Positions 1 through 5,765 of a stretch of DNA of 14,573 bases are shown here, piece after piece. The first letter of the stretch is position 1; each line of letters starts with the position of its first letter. A program made the translations under genes and the position numbers. Origin of the DNA: an uncultured Bacilli bacterium. GTDB taxonomy: Bacteria > Bacillota_I > Bacilli_A > RF39 > UBA660. The notes beneath the pieces were generated by a model. The model made no database searches and was not told the origin of the DNA. It saw nothing but the letters and a program-made list of their open reading frames with translations. The DNA lies in the NCBI GenBank assembly GCA_947631885.1, contig CANRMZ010000013.1, positions 1 through 14,573 of the forward strand, read 5' to 3'.

Positions 1-82
1 GACCATAACAGCAACAACAAGATACACCATCAGGATTATACTTATTTATGTAAGCTCTAGCTCTTTGTATGTTATTGTTCAT
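1..82 (-). CDS. N-terminus of a small Cys-rich protein (partial)
   Basis: Only the first 27 codons are present; the gene runs off the left edge. The ATG at 82-80 has a strong GGAGGT site (86-91), which makes it a real start although the fragment is short. The peptide begins MNNNIQRARAYINKYNPDG and then has four consecutive cysteines followed by Tyr-Gly at the window edge. There is no signal peptide or membrane segment in the visible part. From general knowledge, Cys-rich heads of this kind sometimes precede collagen-like Gly-X-Y repeats in Firmicute surface or exosporium-type proteins, but no repeat is visible here. It is divergent from the glycosyltransferase gene at 181, so the two could share an intergenic control region and might be enzyme and substrate. 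Function is unassigned. Confidence 0.55.
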   Translation of the reverse strand, partial: MNNNIQRARAYINKYNPDGVSCCCCYG

Positions 83-125
83 ATTACCTCCATTGTAATG
101 TATTCCGAAATTAAATTTATTAATA

Positions 126-154
126 TTTAAATAGTCTATGTATGAAGATAAAAT
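126..154 (+). promoter_or_regulatory. Putative promoter of the glycosyltransferase gene
   Basis: A weak -35 TTTAAA (126-131) lies 17 bp upstream of a -10 TAAAAT (149-154). This puts the start about 20 nt before the ribosome site GAGGTG (171-176). The DNA is AT-rich, so chance matches are easy. Confidence 0.35.
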
Positions 155-180
155 CATAAAAATATAAAAAGAGGTGTTTT

Positions 181-1263
181 ATGAAAATATGTGTTTATGC
201 AATTACCAAAAATGAAAGTAAACATGTTGAAAGATGGTATAACAGCATGAAAGAAGCCGATGAAATATACGTCTTGGATACTGGCTCTAGTGATGATACT
301 GTAAAAAAATTAAAAGACTTAGGAGTACATGTAGAAACAAAGGTTATCAGCCCTTGGCGATTTGATAAGGCTCGCAATGAGTCTTTAAAATTAGTACCTG
401 ACGATACAGATTTATATGTATGTACAGATTTAGATGAGGTATTTAATGAAGGCTGGCGAAAATTAATCGAAGATAATTTTCAAAAAGGCACGACAAGAGT
501 TAAGTATTTATATAATTGGTCTTTTAAAGAGGACGGTATTACTCCTGCCACAACATTTTATTTAGATAAGATTCATATCAAAGGATATCATTGGACTCAT
601 CCAGTTCATGAAGTACTTACTCCTGAAATTAATGAATCATATCAGTTAATAGAAGGTGTTGTTCTTAACCATCACCCTGATTCAAGTAAAAGCCGAAGCT
701 CATATCTTCCTTTATTAGAACTTAGTGTTGAAGAAGATCCTGAAGATGATCGAAATGTCCACTATTTAGGAAGAGAATATATGTATTATAATCGTAACTT
801 TGATGCTATCAAAATGTTACATAAGCATCTAAAGCTTCCTAGAGCCACATGGAAAGATGAAAGATGTGCTTCAATGAGGTATATGGCAAGATGCTATCAT
901 AGATTAGGTTTTGATGAAGAAGCAATAATGTGGTTTGAAAAAGCAGAAAACGAAGCACCATATTTAAGAGAAAGCTATATTGAACTTGCAGGATTATACA
1001 ACGAATTAAATGAACCCAAAAAGGTTTTAGAGGAGCTTGATAAAGCATTTGCAATAAAAGAAAAAAGCGTTTCTTATCTAAACGAAGAATTCGCTTGGGA
1101 TAGTTACCCTTATGATTTATATGCTATCAATTCTTACACTTTAGGCAAATATAAACAGGCTGTTACATACAATAAAAAAGCTATGGAACTAAATCCTAAT
1201 GATGAGCGGCTAAAAGTCAATGAGCAATACTATGAAGAAGCCTTAAGAAAGGCTAATGAATAA
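181..1263 (+). CDS. Family 2 glycosyltransferase with C-terminal TPR-like domain
   Basis: This is a cytoplasmic glycosyltransferase of 360 aa with the GT-A fold of family 2. The N-terminus has the usual first strand and nucleotide-sugar contacts (ITKNESKHV, about 8-16; LDTGSSDDT, 32-40). The metal-binding acidic motif is DLDE at 83-86, and HPVHE lies at 138-142. From about residue 190 on the sequence is helical with TPR-like repeats (about 192-215, 230-255, 262-290, 312-345). GT2 followed by an HxVHE-type motif and a helical tail is the architecture of peptide glycosyltransferases such as SunS, so a protein acceptor is plausible; this is inference. The start is supported by GAGGTG 4 nt upstream. 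It is monocistronic, ends on a strong terminator, and is divergent from a gene for a Cys-rich protein that could be its acceptor. The sugar donor cannot be read from the sequence. Confidence 0.85.
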   Translation: MKICVYAITKNESKHVERWYNSMKEADEIYVLDTGSSDDTVKKLKDLGVHVETKVISPWRFDKARNESLKLVPDDTDLYVCTDLDEVFNEGWRKLIEDNFQKGTTRVKYLYNWSFKEDGITPATTFYLDKIHIKGYHWTHPVHEVLTPEINESYQLIEGVVLNHHPDSSKSRSSYLPLLELSVEEDPEDDRNVHYLGREYMYYNRNFDAIKMLHKHLKLPRATWKDERCASMRYMARCYHRLGFDEEAIMWFEKAENEAPYLRESYIELAGLYNELNEPKKVLEELDKAFAIKEKSVSYLNEEFAWDSYPYDLYAINSYTLGKYKQAVTYNKKAMELNPNDERLKVNEQYYEEALRKANE

Positions 1264-1300
1264 AAAAGACTTGGTCAAAATATCGGCCAAGTTTTTATTT
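1262..1300. terminator. Bidirectional Rho-independent terminator
   Basis: An 8-bp stem (ACTTGGTC 1269-1276 with GGCCAAGT 1285-1292, one G-T pair) has an 8-nt loop. An A-run on the left (1262-1267) and a T-run on the right (1292-1296) let it work in both directions. It sits exactly between the convergent stop codons of the glycosyltransferase and the D,D-peptidase. Confidence 0.85.
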
Positions 1301-1902
1301 TATCTATTATGATTTGGATCTTCCTCTTTTTTACGAGCATGGTATTCTTCTAAAGAAATATTATTTTCATGTAAGTATGTTGCTAGCTCTACACCAACAA
1401 ATCGAAAATGCCATGGTTCGAAATTAATACCGGTTATATCCTCTTTATCTTTTGGATATCTCAAAATAAAACCATATAAATGAGCATTATTCATTAGCCA
1501 AGCATACTCGGGATCATCACCTGTAACATCATCTGTGTATAATCCATTTCTTATATATGCGATATCAAATGCGATTCCACTTTGGTGCTCACTAGCTCCT
1601 GGAATCATAACATATCTTTTAGTATATTCAATACCTTTTTCCTCTACATTTTTATCCCATATTACTTGTTGATAATCATAAGAACGATAGCCACTATCAA
1701 TTATAATATGAAATCCTTCTTTTAGAGCAGCAGCTTGCATCATAAGAAAATAAGGTAAAATAGATGCACTTATCATTGGCTTTAGTGTAGGATCTTTATA
1801 ATTATGAAAATTATTTTCATTATTGTCCGTGATAACCAAATCATTTGGCACATAAGAACTATTTAGCCTATGTTCTTTATTTATTAAAGCACTATAATCC
1901 AT
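1300..1902 (-). CDS. VanXY/VanY-like zinc D,D-peptidase (M15B), no signal peptide
   Basis: This is a 200-aa peptidase of family M15B that cleaves D-Ala-D-Ala or the terminal D-Ala of peptidoglycan precursors. Zinc and catalytic motifs are intact: SEHQSGIAFD (104-113; ligands H106 and D113) and EPWH (162-165; base E162, ligand H165). The substrate-contacting DSGYRS lies at 69-74. The start (INKEH near the N-terminus), the stretch GFILRYP...ITG before EPWHF, and the final SLEEYH resemble the cytoplasmic bifunctional VanXY enzymes more than membrane-anchored VanY; there is no signal peptide. No ligase, racemase or two-component genes lie nearby, so there is no van cluster here and a housekeeping wall-recycling role is likelier than resistance. 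GGAAGGA at 1911-1917 supports the start. It has its own promoter and shares a bidirectional terminator with the upstream convergent gene. Confidence 0.9.
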   Translation of the reverse strand: MDYSALINKEHRLNSSYVPNDLVITDNNENNFHNYKDPTLKPMISASILPYFLMMQAAALKEGFHIIIDSGYRSYDYQQVIWDKNVEEKGIEYTKRYVMIPGASEHQSGIAFDIAYIRNGLYTDDVTGDDPEYAWLMNNAHLYGFILRYPKDKEDITGINFEPWHFRFVGVELATYLHENNISLEEYHARKKEEDPNHNR

Positions 1903-1938
1903 ATGGCATTTCCTTCCATTACAAATAATTTTATTACT

Positions 1939-1967
1939 ATTTTAAATTATTTATATGTTATATACAA
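1939..1967 (-). promoter_or_regulatory. Putative promoter of the D,D-peptidase gene
   Basis: On the minus strand, -35 TTGTAT (1967-1962) is followed after 17 bp by -10 TAAAAT (1944-1939). The -35 abuts the T-tract of the preceding terminator, so the two transcription units are packed end to end. Confidence 0.5.
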
Positions 1968-1968
1968 C

Positions 1969-1999
1969 AAAAAATGATAGTCTGTTTAAAACTATCATT
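1969..1999 (-). terminator. Rho-independent terminator of the surface-protein gene
   Basis: A 9-bp perfect stem (AATGATAGT 1973-1981 with ACTATCATT 1991-1999) has a 9-nt loop. On the minus strand it is followed by six T residues (complement of A1969-A1974). It lies just after the stop at 2011. Confidence 0.8.
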
Positions 2000-2010
2000 A
2001 TATTATTTAA

Positions 2011-2853
2011 CTAATTAAATCTTTTAATAAATTTATAACAATATGACATACCTAGTAAACTTATTAATGCTACACTTATATAAGTTAACCCTTTATCGTA
2101 AGTATTAGGTACTTCTTCTTGTTCGATTTTTTTATAAGTTGATGTAAAAATTGCTTTATCAACCACATCAGCATCTGTAGCAGTATTTCCTTCAGCATCA
2201 ACAAAGCCTACAAATTCATAACCATCTTTTTTAGCAGCATATTGATATAAATCTGCTAATTTGGTATTTTCTAATACCTTATGATTTACCTTATCAATAT
2301 TAACAGTAATATAGTAGATAGCCTTTATAGTCATATTCACATAAATTGGTTCATCAAGATCTATTTCTTCGCCTGTTTTAACATTTATAAACATAGCAAA
2401 TTCCTTGTCTTTATCGTTAATTAGATTCTTTACTTGACTACCATAAGATAAATCTTTTAATTTATTGATAGTTATTCCGGCCTCAAGATTTTTAAACGTA
2501 TTGCCTGTATTAGCAATTGTTATATCGACAGTATCACTTTTACTAACCGCTTTAATCGTTAAGTCAGAATATATTTTTTCATTTAAATCTATTTCTTTAC
2601 CGGTAGATACATTAATAAAAGTAATATAATTATCATCTACATTATCTATAACTTCTTTTAATTTACTTGCAAAACTTTGTTCTTTAAGTTCATTTAAAGA
2701 TTGACCTGATTTTACTTGATAACTAAAATCTGCTCCAGTCAATTCATCAATTACTCTTATTTTAACAGTTTCGGCAGCACTTACATTTAAAGTCATAAAT
2801 AAAGATACAACTGCTATTACAACTAAATATAATACAGTTTTCAAGTTTTTCAT
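2011..2853 (-). CDS. Secreted repeat surface protein with degenerate sortase signal
   Basis: This 280-aa precursor has a signal peptide (MKNLK, hydrophobic core about 6-22, probable cleavage near NVSA-A at 26-27). Two homologous domains of about 70 residues follow (about 28-103 and 109-178). Each ends in a matching stretch (FINVSTGKEIDL at 79-90, FINVKTGEEIDL at 155-166) and a TIKA strand. A third, partial beta-rich repeat at about 181-240 has the KDGYEFVGF look of InlB-type beta repeats. The C-terminus is sortase-like: VPNTY (248-252), a membrane span (about 255-273), then a short basic tail KFIKRFN. LPXTG would be expected; here V replaces L and Y replaces G. The start is set by AAAGGAG (2861-2867), 7 nt upstream. 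No sortase is in the window. It is likely exposed on the cell surface, attached covalently or simply membrane-anchored. No enzymatic motif is seen. Confidence 0.75.
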   Translation of the reverse strand: MKNLKTVLYLVVIAVVSLFMTLNVSAAETVKIRVIDELTGADFSYQVKSGQSLNELKEQSFASKLKEVIDNVDDNYITFINVSTGKEIDLNEKIYSDLTIKAVSKSDTVDITIANTGNTFKNLEAGITINKLKDLSYGSQVKNLINDKDKEFAMFINVKTGEEIDLDEPIYVNMTIKAIYYITVNIDKVNHKVLENTKLADLYQYAAKKDGYEFVGFVDAEGNTATDADVVDKAIFTSTYKKIEQEEVPNTYDKGLTYISVALISLLGMSYCYKFIKRFN

Positions 2854-2880
2854 GTCCTTACTCCTTTCTTTAAAATTTTT

Positions 2881-2901
2881 GCAAAATAATATTTATTTTG
2901 C
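2881..2901. repeat. Perfect inverted repeat in the surface-protein leader
   Basis: Two 9-bp arms (GCAAAATAA 2881-2889 and TTATTTTGC 2893-2901) flank a 3-bp centre (TAT). It lies 27 bp before the start codon and 14 bp upstream of the ribosome site. There is no T-tract in the gene's direction, so it reads better as an operator or a 5'-leader hairpin than as a terminator. Confidence 0.6.
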
Positions 2902-2977
2902 TTTACCAATATTATTTTATATTGATGTTATTAGTATGCCCGTTTTATAGAATTGTATACTAAAATATATTTGTATT

Positions 2978-2999
2978 AAAAAACTGACATAAAGTCAGT
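2978..2999 (-). terminator. Rho-independent terminator of the 86/116-aa unit
   Basis: A 6-bp stem (ACTGAC 2983-2988 with GTCAGT 2994-2999) with a 5-nt loop is followed on the minus strand by a T-run (complement of A2978-A2983). It stands directly after the stop at 3003. Confidence 0.8.
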
Positions 3000-3002
3000 A
3001 AT

Positions 3003-3353
3003 TTATAAAGATTCAATATCTAATGTTTCAATATTTTGTTTAACTGATTGACTATCTATATTTCTTAGCAATTCATTAATACGAGAGGCAAATTCTTCTA
3101 AATTGTTAGAGAAGTTATCAGCGTACTTAAGAGCTCTATCTGAAAGCTCTATACAATTAGTAGTGATTGTTTCTATTAATACATTATATCTTTCGATTAA
3201 ATCACTAATATATTTAGCATTCGCAAGTTGTTTATTTTGGATAATATTATAAATATTTGTAAGAATTAAGATAATACTTTTATATTTATTAATTAATAAT
3301 TGACCATTTGTTTTTACTGATATAGCACAATTTTTAAACTCTACCATATTCAT
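3003..3353 (-). CDS. Small helical protein, WXG100-like shape (116 aa)
   Basis: I do not recognise this family. The 116-aa product is almost wholly predicted alpha-helix: a hydrophobic helix at about 17-41, a break near NKQLAN (40-45), then long amphipathic helices at about 47-95. There is no signal peptide and no clear transmembrane segment. Length and helix-turn-helix-hairpin layout resemble WXG100/ESX partners of type VII secretion, and QLANAK falls where WxGxAA would stand, but the Trp and Gly are absent. It starts 2 nt after the stop of the 86-aa gene. Its ribosome site (GGGGGA) is embedded in that gene's last codons, so the two are translationally coupled and probably act together. Alternatives are a phage-like or toxin-immunity helical protein. 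Confidence 0.6.
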   Translation of the reverse strand: MNMVEFKNCAISVKTNGQLLINKYKSIILILTNIYNIIQNKQLANAKYISDLIERYNVLIETITTNCIELSDRALKYADNFSNNLEEFASRINELLRNIDSQSVKQNIETLDIESL

Positions 3354-3355
3354 GA

Positions 3356-3616
3356 TTAATTTCCCCCACTACCAGATACTAAATCATTTTTAACATTGTC
3401 TAAAGCTGTAATAGTATCACTTTGAATATCACTTATAGCACTTTTTAAATTACTAAAATTTTCTTCAACATCAATTTTAATATTTAAATTATTAATTATG
3501 GTGTTTAATTTTTGACAAGAGGTATTGAGCTCATATGCAGTATCATCTGTTAATAATTTACTCAAATTCACAATTTCTTCAGTTAATTTTTCAATTTCAT
3601 ATGGTTCAAATTGCAT
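3356..3616 (-). CDS. Small helical protein, WXG100-like shape (86 aa)
   Basis: The family is not recognised. The product is 86 aa and acidic, with two predicted helices (about 6-46 and 50-80) around a break near NIKID (45-49), and a flexible Gly/Ser tail (SGSGGN). There is no signal peptide, no transmembrane segment and no WxG motif. It is the first gene of a bicistronic unit with its own promoter (3640-3669) and terminator, and is coupled to the 116-aa gene. AGAGG at 3624-3628 with 7-nt spacing supports the start. Paired small helical proteins often form a heterodimer, as EsxA/EsxB do; that role here is inference only. No type VII ATPase lies in the window. Confidence 0.6.
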   Translation of the reverse strand: MQFEPYEIEKLTEEIVNLSKLLTDDTAYELNTSCQKLNTIINNLNIKIDVEENFSNLKSAISDIQSDTITALDNVKNDLVSGSGGN

Positions 3617-3639
3617 CTTAAAGCCTCTTTTCTAAAATA

Positions 3640-3669
3640 ATTATAATATATTTTGCGTTGATTATACAA
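3640..3669 (-). promoter_or_regulatory. Promoter of the 86/116-aa unit
   Basis: On the minus strand, -35 TTGTAT (3669-3664), an 18-bp spacer and a perfect -10 TATAAT (3645-3640) precede the ribosome site AGAGG (3628-3624). The -35 begins right after the preceding terminator's T-tract. Confidence 0.6.
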
Positions 3670-3670
3670 C

Positions 3671-3693
3671 AAAAAAACTATGTTTAAACATAG
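3671..3693 (-). terminator. Rho-independent terminator of the 99/112-aa unit
   Basis: The perfect 16-bp palindrome CTATGTTTAAACATAG (3678-3693) folds into a 6-bp stem with a TTAA loop. On the minus strand it is followed by seven T residues (complement of A3671-A3677). Confidence 0.8.
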
Positions 3694-3720
3694 CCTTGTC
3701 TTAAAAACTTTAAAAAATAT

Positions 3721-4059
3721 CTACGCCAAGTTATCAACAGAAGATCTTAATTTATCAATTCCACCTGTTAAATTTTCTAAGCTAGAAGATAAATTTGCTG
3801 CATATGCTGATAAGCTATCTGATACATCATCATAAATATTTTTAGCTTTTGGCACATAATCAGAGATTATTTGGTTTAACTCATCCATCTTGCCTGCTAA
3901 AGTAGTATCGTAAGGTTGCATCATAGTGCTCATTTCTGCTAAATGACTAGCGGCATTATTTAATATTATTTGTAATTGAGAAAATTGTTCTTGAATTCTA
4001 TCTGCTTCTCTTTGTAATTCTTCTGGAATAGTAGCTCCAGGAGTTCTTGATGCTGCCAT
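3721..4059 (-). CDS. Small helical protein, WXG100-like shape (112 aa)
   Basis: This 112-aa protein is not recognised. After a short N-terminal tail with Pro/Gly (RTPGATIP, 5-12) it is two long amphipathic helices (about 13-47 and 55-110) joined by a turn at QPYDTTLAG (48-56), a hairpin of the size and shape of an EsxA/WXG100 subunit. It has no Trp, so the defining WxG turn is missing. It is Ser/Ala/Leu-rich with no membrane segment or signal peptide. It follows the 99-aa gene by 23 bp, with AAGGA (4070-4074) upstream of its start, and ends at a strong terminator, forming a two-gene unit that mirrors the neighbouring 86/116-aa unit. Confidence 0.6.
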   Translation of the reverse strand: MAASRTPGATIPEELQREADRIQEQFSQLQIILNNAASHLAEMSTMMQPYDTTLAGKMDELNQIISDYVPKAKNIYDDVSDSLSAYAANLSSSLENLTGGIDKLRSSVDNLA

Positions 4060-4082
4060 AATATCACTTTCCTTTCTTAAAA

Positions 4083-4382
4083 TTAATTACCTTGACCATT
4101 ATTTCTTGCTTGTTCATCACAGAATAATGTTACAGCATTTTCTAGGTTTTGAAATATTAACCATAATTCGCTTAGTACATTTCCTGCGGCTTCAGCTTTG
4201 GCAGATAAGCTACTACCAAATTTTGTTGATGAAATTTCGTATGTTTCTAAAGAATCTCTTACATAATCAAAAGAATTTTTAATATCATGTAAGTTATTTC
4301 CATTTCCATCGGTTTCTAAGTCACGCCATTTTTTAAAATCAGCGCACATTTCTCTTAATCTTGCAATATCGCTATCTGACAT
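4083..4382 (-). CDS. Small helical protein, WXG100-like shape (99 aa)
   Basis: This is the first gene of the second two-gene unit, encoding 99 aa of unknown family. Predicted helices lie at about 3-23 and 31-50, with a long one at about 56-90. Two Trp residues occur (W19 in KKWRDL, W74 in SELWLIF), but neither sits in a WxG turn. There are two cysteines (C13, C88) and a polar Asn/Gly tail. No export signal or canonical YxxxD/E type VII signal is visible at the C-terminus. The start is supported by AGAGAGGAG (4391-4399) and the promoter at 4423-4451. Context suggests it works with the 112-aa protein made from the same mRNA. Confidence 0.6.
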   Translation of the reverse strand: MSDSDIARLREMCADFKKWRDLETDGNGNNLHDIKNSFDYVRDSLETYEISSTKFGSSLSAKAEAAGNVLSELWLIFQNLENAVTLFCDEQARNNGQGN

Positions 4383-4422
4383 TTTATATGCTCCTCTCTA
4401 TTTTATCTAGTATCATACTAAC

Positions 4423-4451
4423 ATAATAGGTTCAATTTTTCAACATTTCAA
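4423..4451 (-). promoter_or_regulatory. Promoter of the 99/112-aa unit
   Basis: On the minus strand, -35 TTGAAA (4451-4446), a 17-bp spacer and -10 TATTAT (4428-4423) lie about 40 bp before the start codon. The 269-bp divergent gap 4383-4651 otherwise holds only the promoter of the plus-strand gene; I see no other gene in it. Confidence 0.55.
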
Positions 4452-4597
4452 GTAAACGTCTTAAGAAAATTTACATTTTAATTAGATTAACTTCCTATTT
4501 GCTACAATTTTTCAATTATTTTCTAATAAATAGAAATAAACGAGTTATTTTTAGATTTTTAACTTTGATTATCATTTTATACCTTATACACGTTTTT

Positions 4598-4606
4598 TGA
4601 TATAAT
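4598..4606 (+). promoter_or_regulatory. Extended -10 promoter of the TraX-family gene
   Basis: TGATATAAT matches the extended -10 TGnTATAAT exactly. No good -35 stands 17 bp upstream, as is usual for extended -10 promoters. Confidence 0.5.
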
Positions 4607-4651
4607 ATTAATAATAAGTTAACCTGATTGTAGTTAATGGGGTGAATTATA

Positions 4652-5515
4652 GTGAAAAGTTCAAAAAAATTTAGAGGGCTTTCCTCCTTTCAAATAAAAA
4701 TAATAGCTCTAATATTTATGACTATTGATCATATTGGAGTTCATGCTTCCAAACTTCCATTTGTTCATAAATATTATGAGATATTTCGAATATTGGGCAG
4801 AATTGCCGCACCATTATTCTTGTTTATTTTAGTTCAAAGCTTTAGGCATACCAAAAGCAAGCCTAAATTTATATTAAGATTATGGATTGCAAGCATTTCC
4901 GTAAGTTTATTTAATTATCTTTTTAATTATTACTATAATTCTATTACTTTAAATAATATTCCAAATAACATTATGTACACCTTTTTATATACTGTTTTAT
5001 TTATCTTCTTAATAGAAAAATTAGTTGTTTATTTTAAGCAAAAGAATTATAAAAAATGTTTATTATATATATTATTTTTCTTTATTACTTTAATTCCTAC
5101 AATATTTCAAAAAAATATTAATTTATTAATCTATTCTACTAATAACTATTTTTACATTATAATGAAGCATACTTTTTTCCCTTCTCTTGCAGAAGTTGAC
5201 TATAAATTTGGCTTTGTTTTACTAGGAATACTATTATATTTTCTAAAAAATAAAAACAAGCAAATTTTAGCATATAGTGTCTTTTGCTTGTTAATAATTT
5301 TTATGTTTTATACAAACACCTTTAATTTTGTATCACAAATTCCTTTATTAAATTTAAATATATTTTTTAATCGTATACAATGTTTTATGATTTTAGCTGT
5401 TCCCTTTATGATTCTTTATAATGGCCAAAAAGGGGAAAATGTTAAATATTTTTTCTATATATACTATTTAATGCACCGACAAATAATAATGTTACTTGTA
5501 TTTTTAATTAATTAG
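4652..5515 (+). CDS. TraX-family integral membrane protein
   Basis: This 287-aa polytopic membrane protein (about 8-9 hydrophobic spans) is of the TraX family, named for the F-plasmid protein that N-acetylates pilin; chromosomal Firmicute members are common and mostly uncharacterised. The conserved N-terminal block is present: an early span with MTIDHIG (23-29; D26, H27) then FRILGRIAAPLFLF (45-58). The C-terminal signature is also present: LYNGQKG (255-261) followed by an aromatic span ending in H275. A membrane acyltransferase role is likely from the family; the substrate is unknown. The start is GTG, chosen because GGGGTGA (4639-4645) stands 6 nt before it. No conjugation genes lie nearby. 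It has its own promoter and converges on the XRE membrane regulator; no clear terminator follows, only a T-run at about 5524-5529. Confidence 0.8.
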   Translation: MKSSKKFRGLSSFQIKIIALIFMTIDHIGVHASKLPFVHKYYEIFRILGRIAAPLFLFILVQSFRHTKSKPKFILRLWIASISVSLFNYLFNYYYNSITLNNIPNNIMYTFLYTVLFIFLIEKLVVYFKQKNYKKCLLYILFFFITLIPTIFQKNINLLIYSTNNYFYIIMKHTFFPSLAEVDYKFGFVLLGILLYFLKNKNKQILAYSVFCLLIIFMFYTNTFNFVSQIPLLNLNIFFNRIQCFMILAVPFMILYNGQKGENVKYFFYIYYLMHRQIIMLLVFLIN

Positions 5516-5539
5516 TCTCTTCTTTTTTTAAAATGTCAA

Positions 5540-5700
5540 TTAATTATATTTCGGGTCTAGTTTTATACCGGCTTCGGCAAAAATGTTGAAATCATGGTTA
5601 ATTTTAACGCCTTTATAATAGTTAAAATTGAAATGGCAAGCAAAATGCTATATAGCAAGGCCAAAATGGAGCGAACTACCATCAAAAGTTTTAGTGGCTC
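5540..5700 (-). pseudogene. Interrupted coding-like frame in a hairpin-rich island
   Basis: The gap 5516-5765 between two convergent genes is not plain spacer. About 36% GC by hand count over 5551-5710 is above its neighbours. On the minus strand one frame reads 35 codons to a TAA at 5540-5542 with a natural-looking end (KINHDFNIFAEAGIKLDP, then KYN). An in-frame TAG (5648-5650) cuts it off from an upstream stretch reading ATKTFDGSSLHFGLAI. Another frame gives a 39-codon hydrophobic ORF (5563-5682) that lacks a ribosome site. Inverted repeats are also present: a 9-bp stem (AATTTTAAC with GTTAAAATT, about 5610-5640) and the palindrome TGCTATATAGCA (5646-5657). It could be a decayed gene end, a structured RNA or a dispersed repeat. 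I cannot choose between these. Confidence 0.35.
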
Positions 5701-5758
5701 ACGAAGCTTATGAAACTTGATTAATTATAGATAGTTTTAAGAATACAAGTATTAAGGT
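5668..5758 (-). pseudogene. Remnant of a tRNA-Trp locus copy
   Basis: On the same strand as the intact tRNA-Trp (9115-9188), two separated blocks match that locus in the same order. Block one, CGAACTaCCATCAAAAGTTTT (21 bases, 5672-5692), differs at one base from the T-loop to anticodon-loop part of the tRNA. Block two, at about 5724-5758, matches the tRNA promoter region, including an identical 14-mer AATACAAGTATTAA (5742-5755 and 9223-9236) and ATTATAGA beside it. The two blocks are 19 bp closer together than in the real gene. The acceptor, D-arm and T-stem pairing is lost, so it cannot fold as a tRNA. Shared ancestry with the tRNA locus is clear; whether it is duplication, an integration scar or a repeat is open. 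Confidence 0.5.
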
Positions 5759-5765
5759 AAAATCT

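Noticed and set aside
4652..5515. Conjugation system implied by the TraX-family gene
   Set aside because: Chromosomal TraX relatives are common in Firmicutes, and no relaxase, coupling protein or pilin gene is present.
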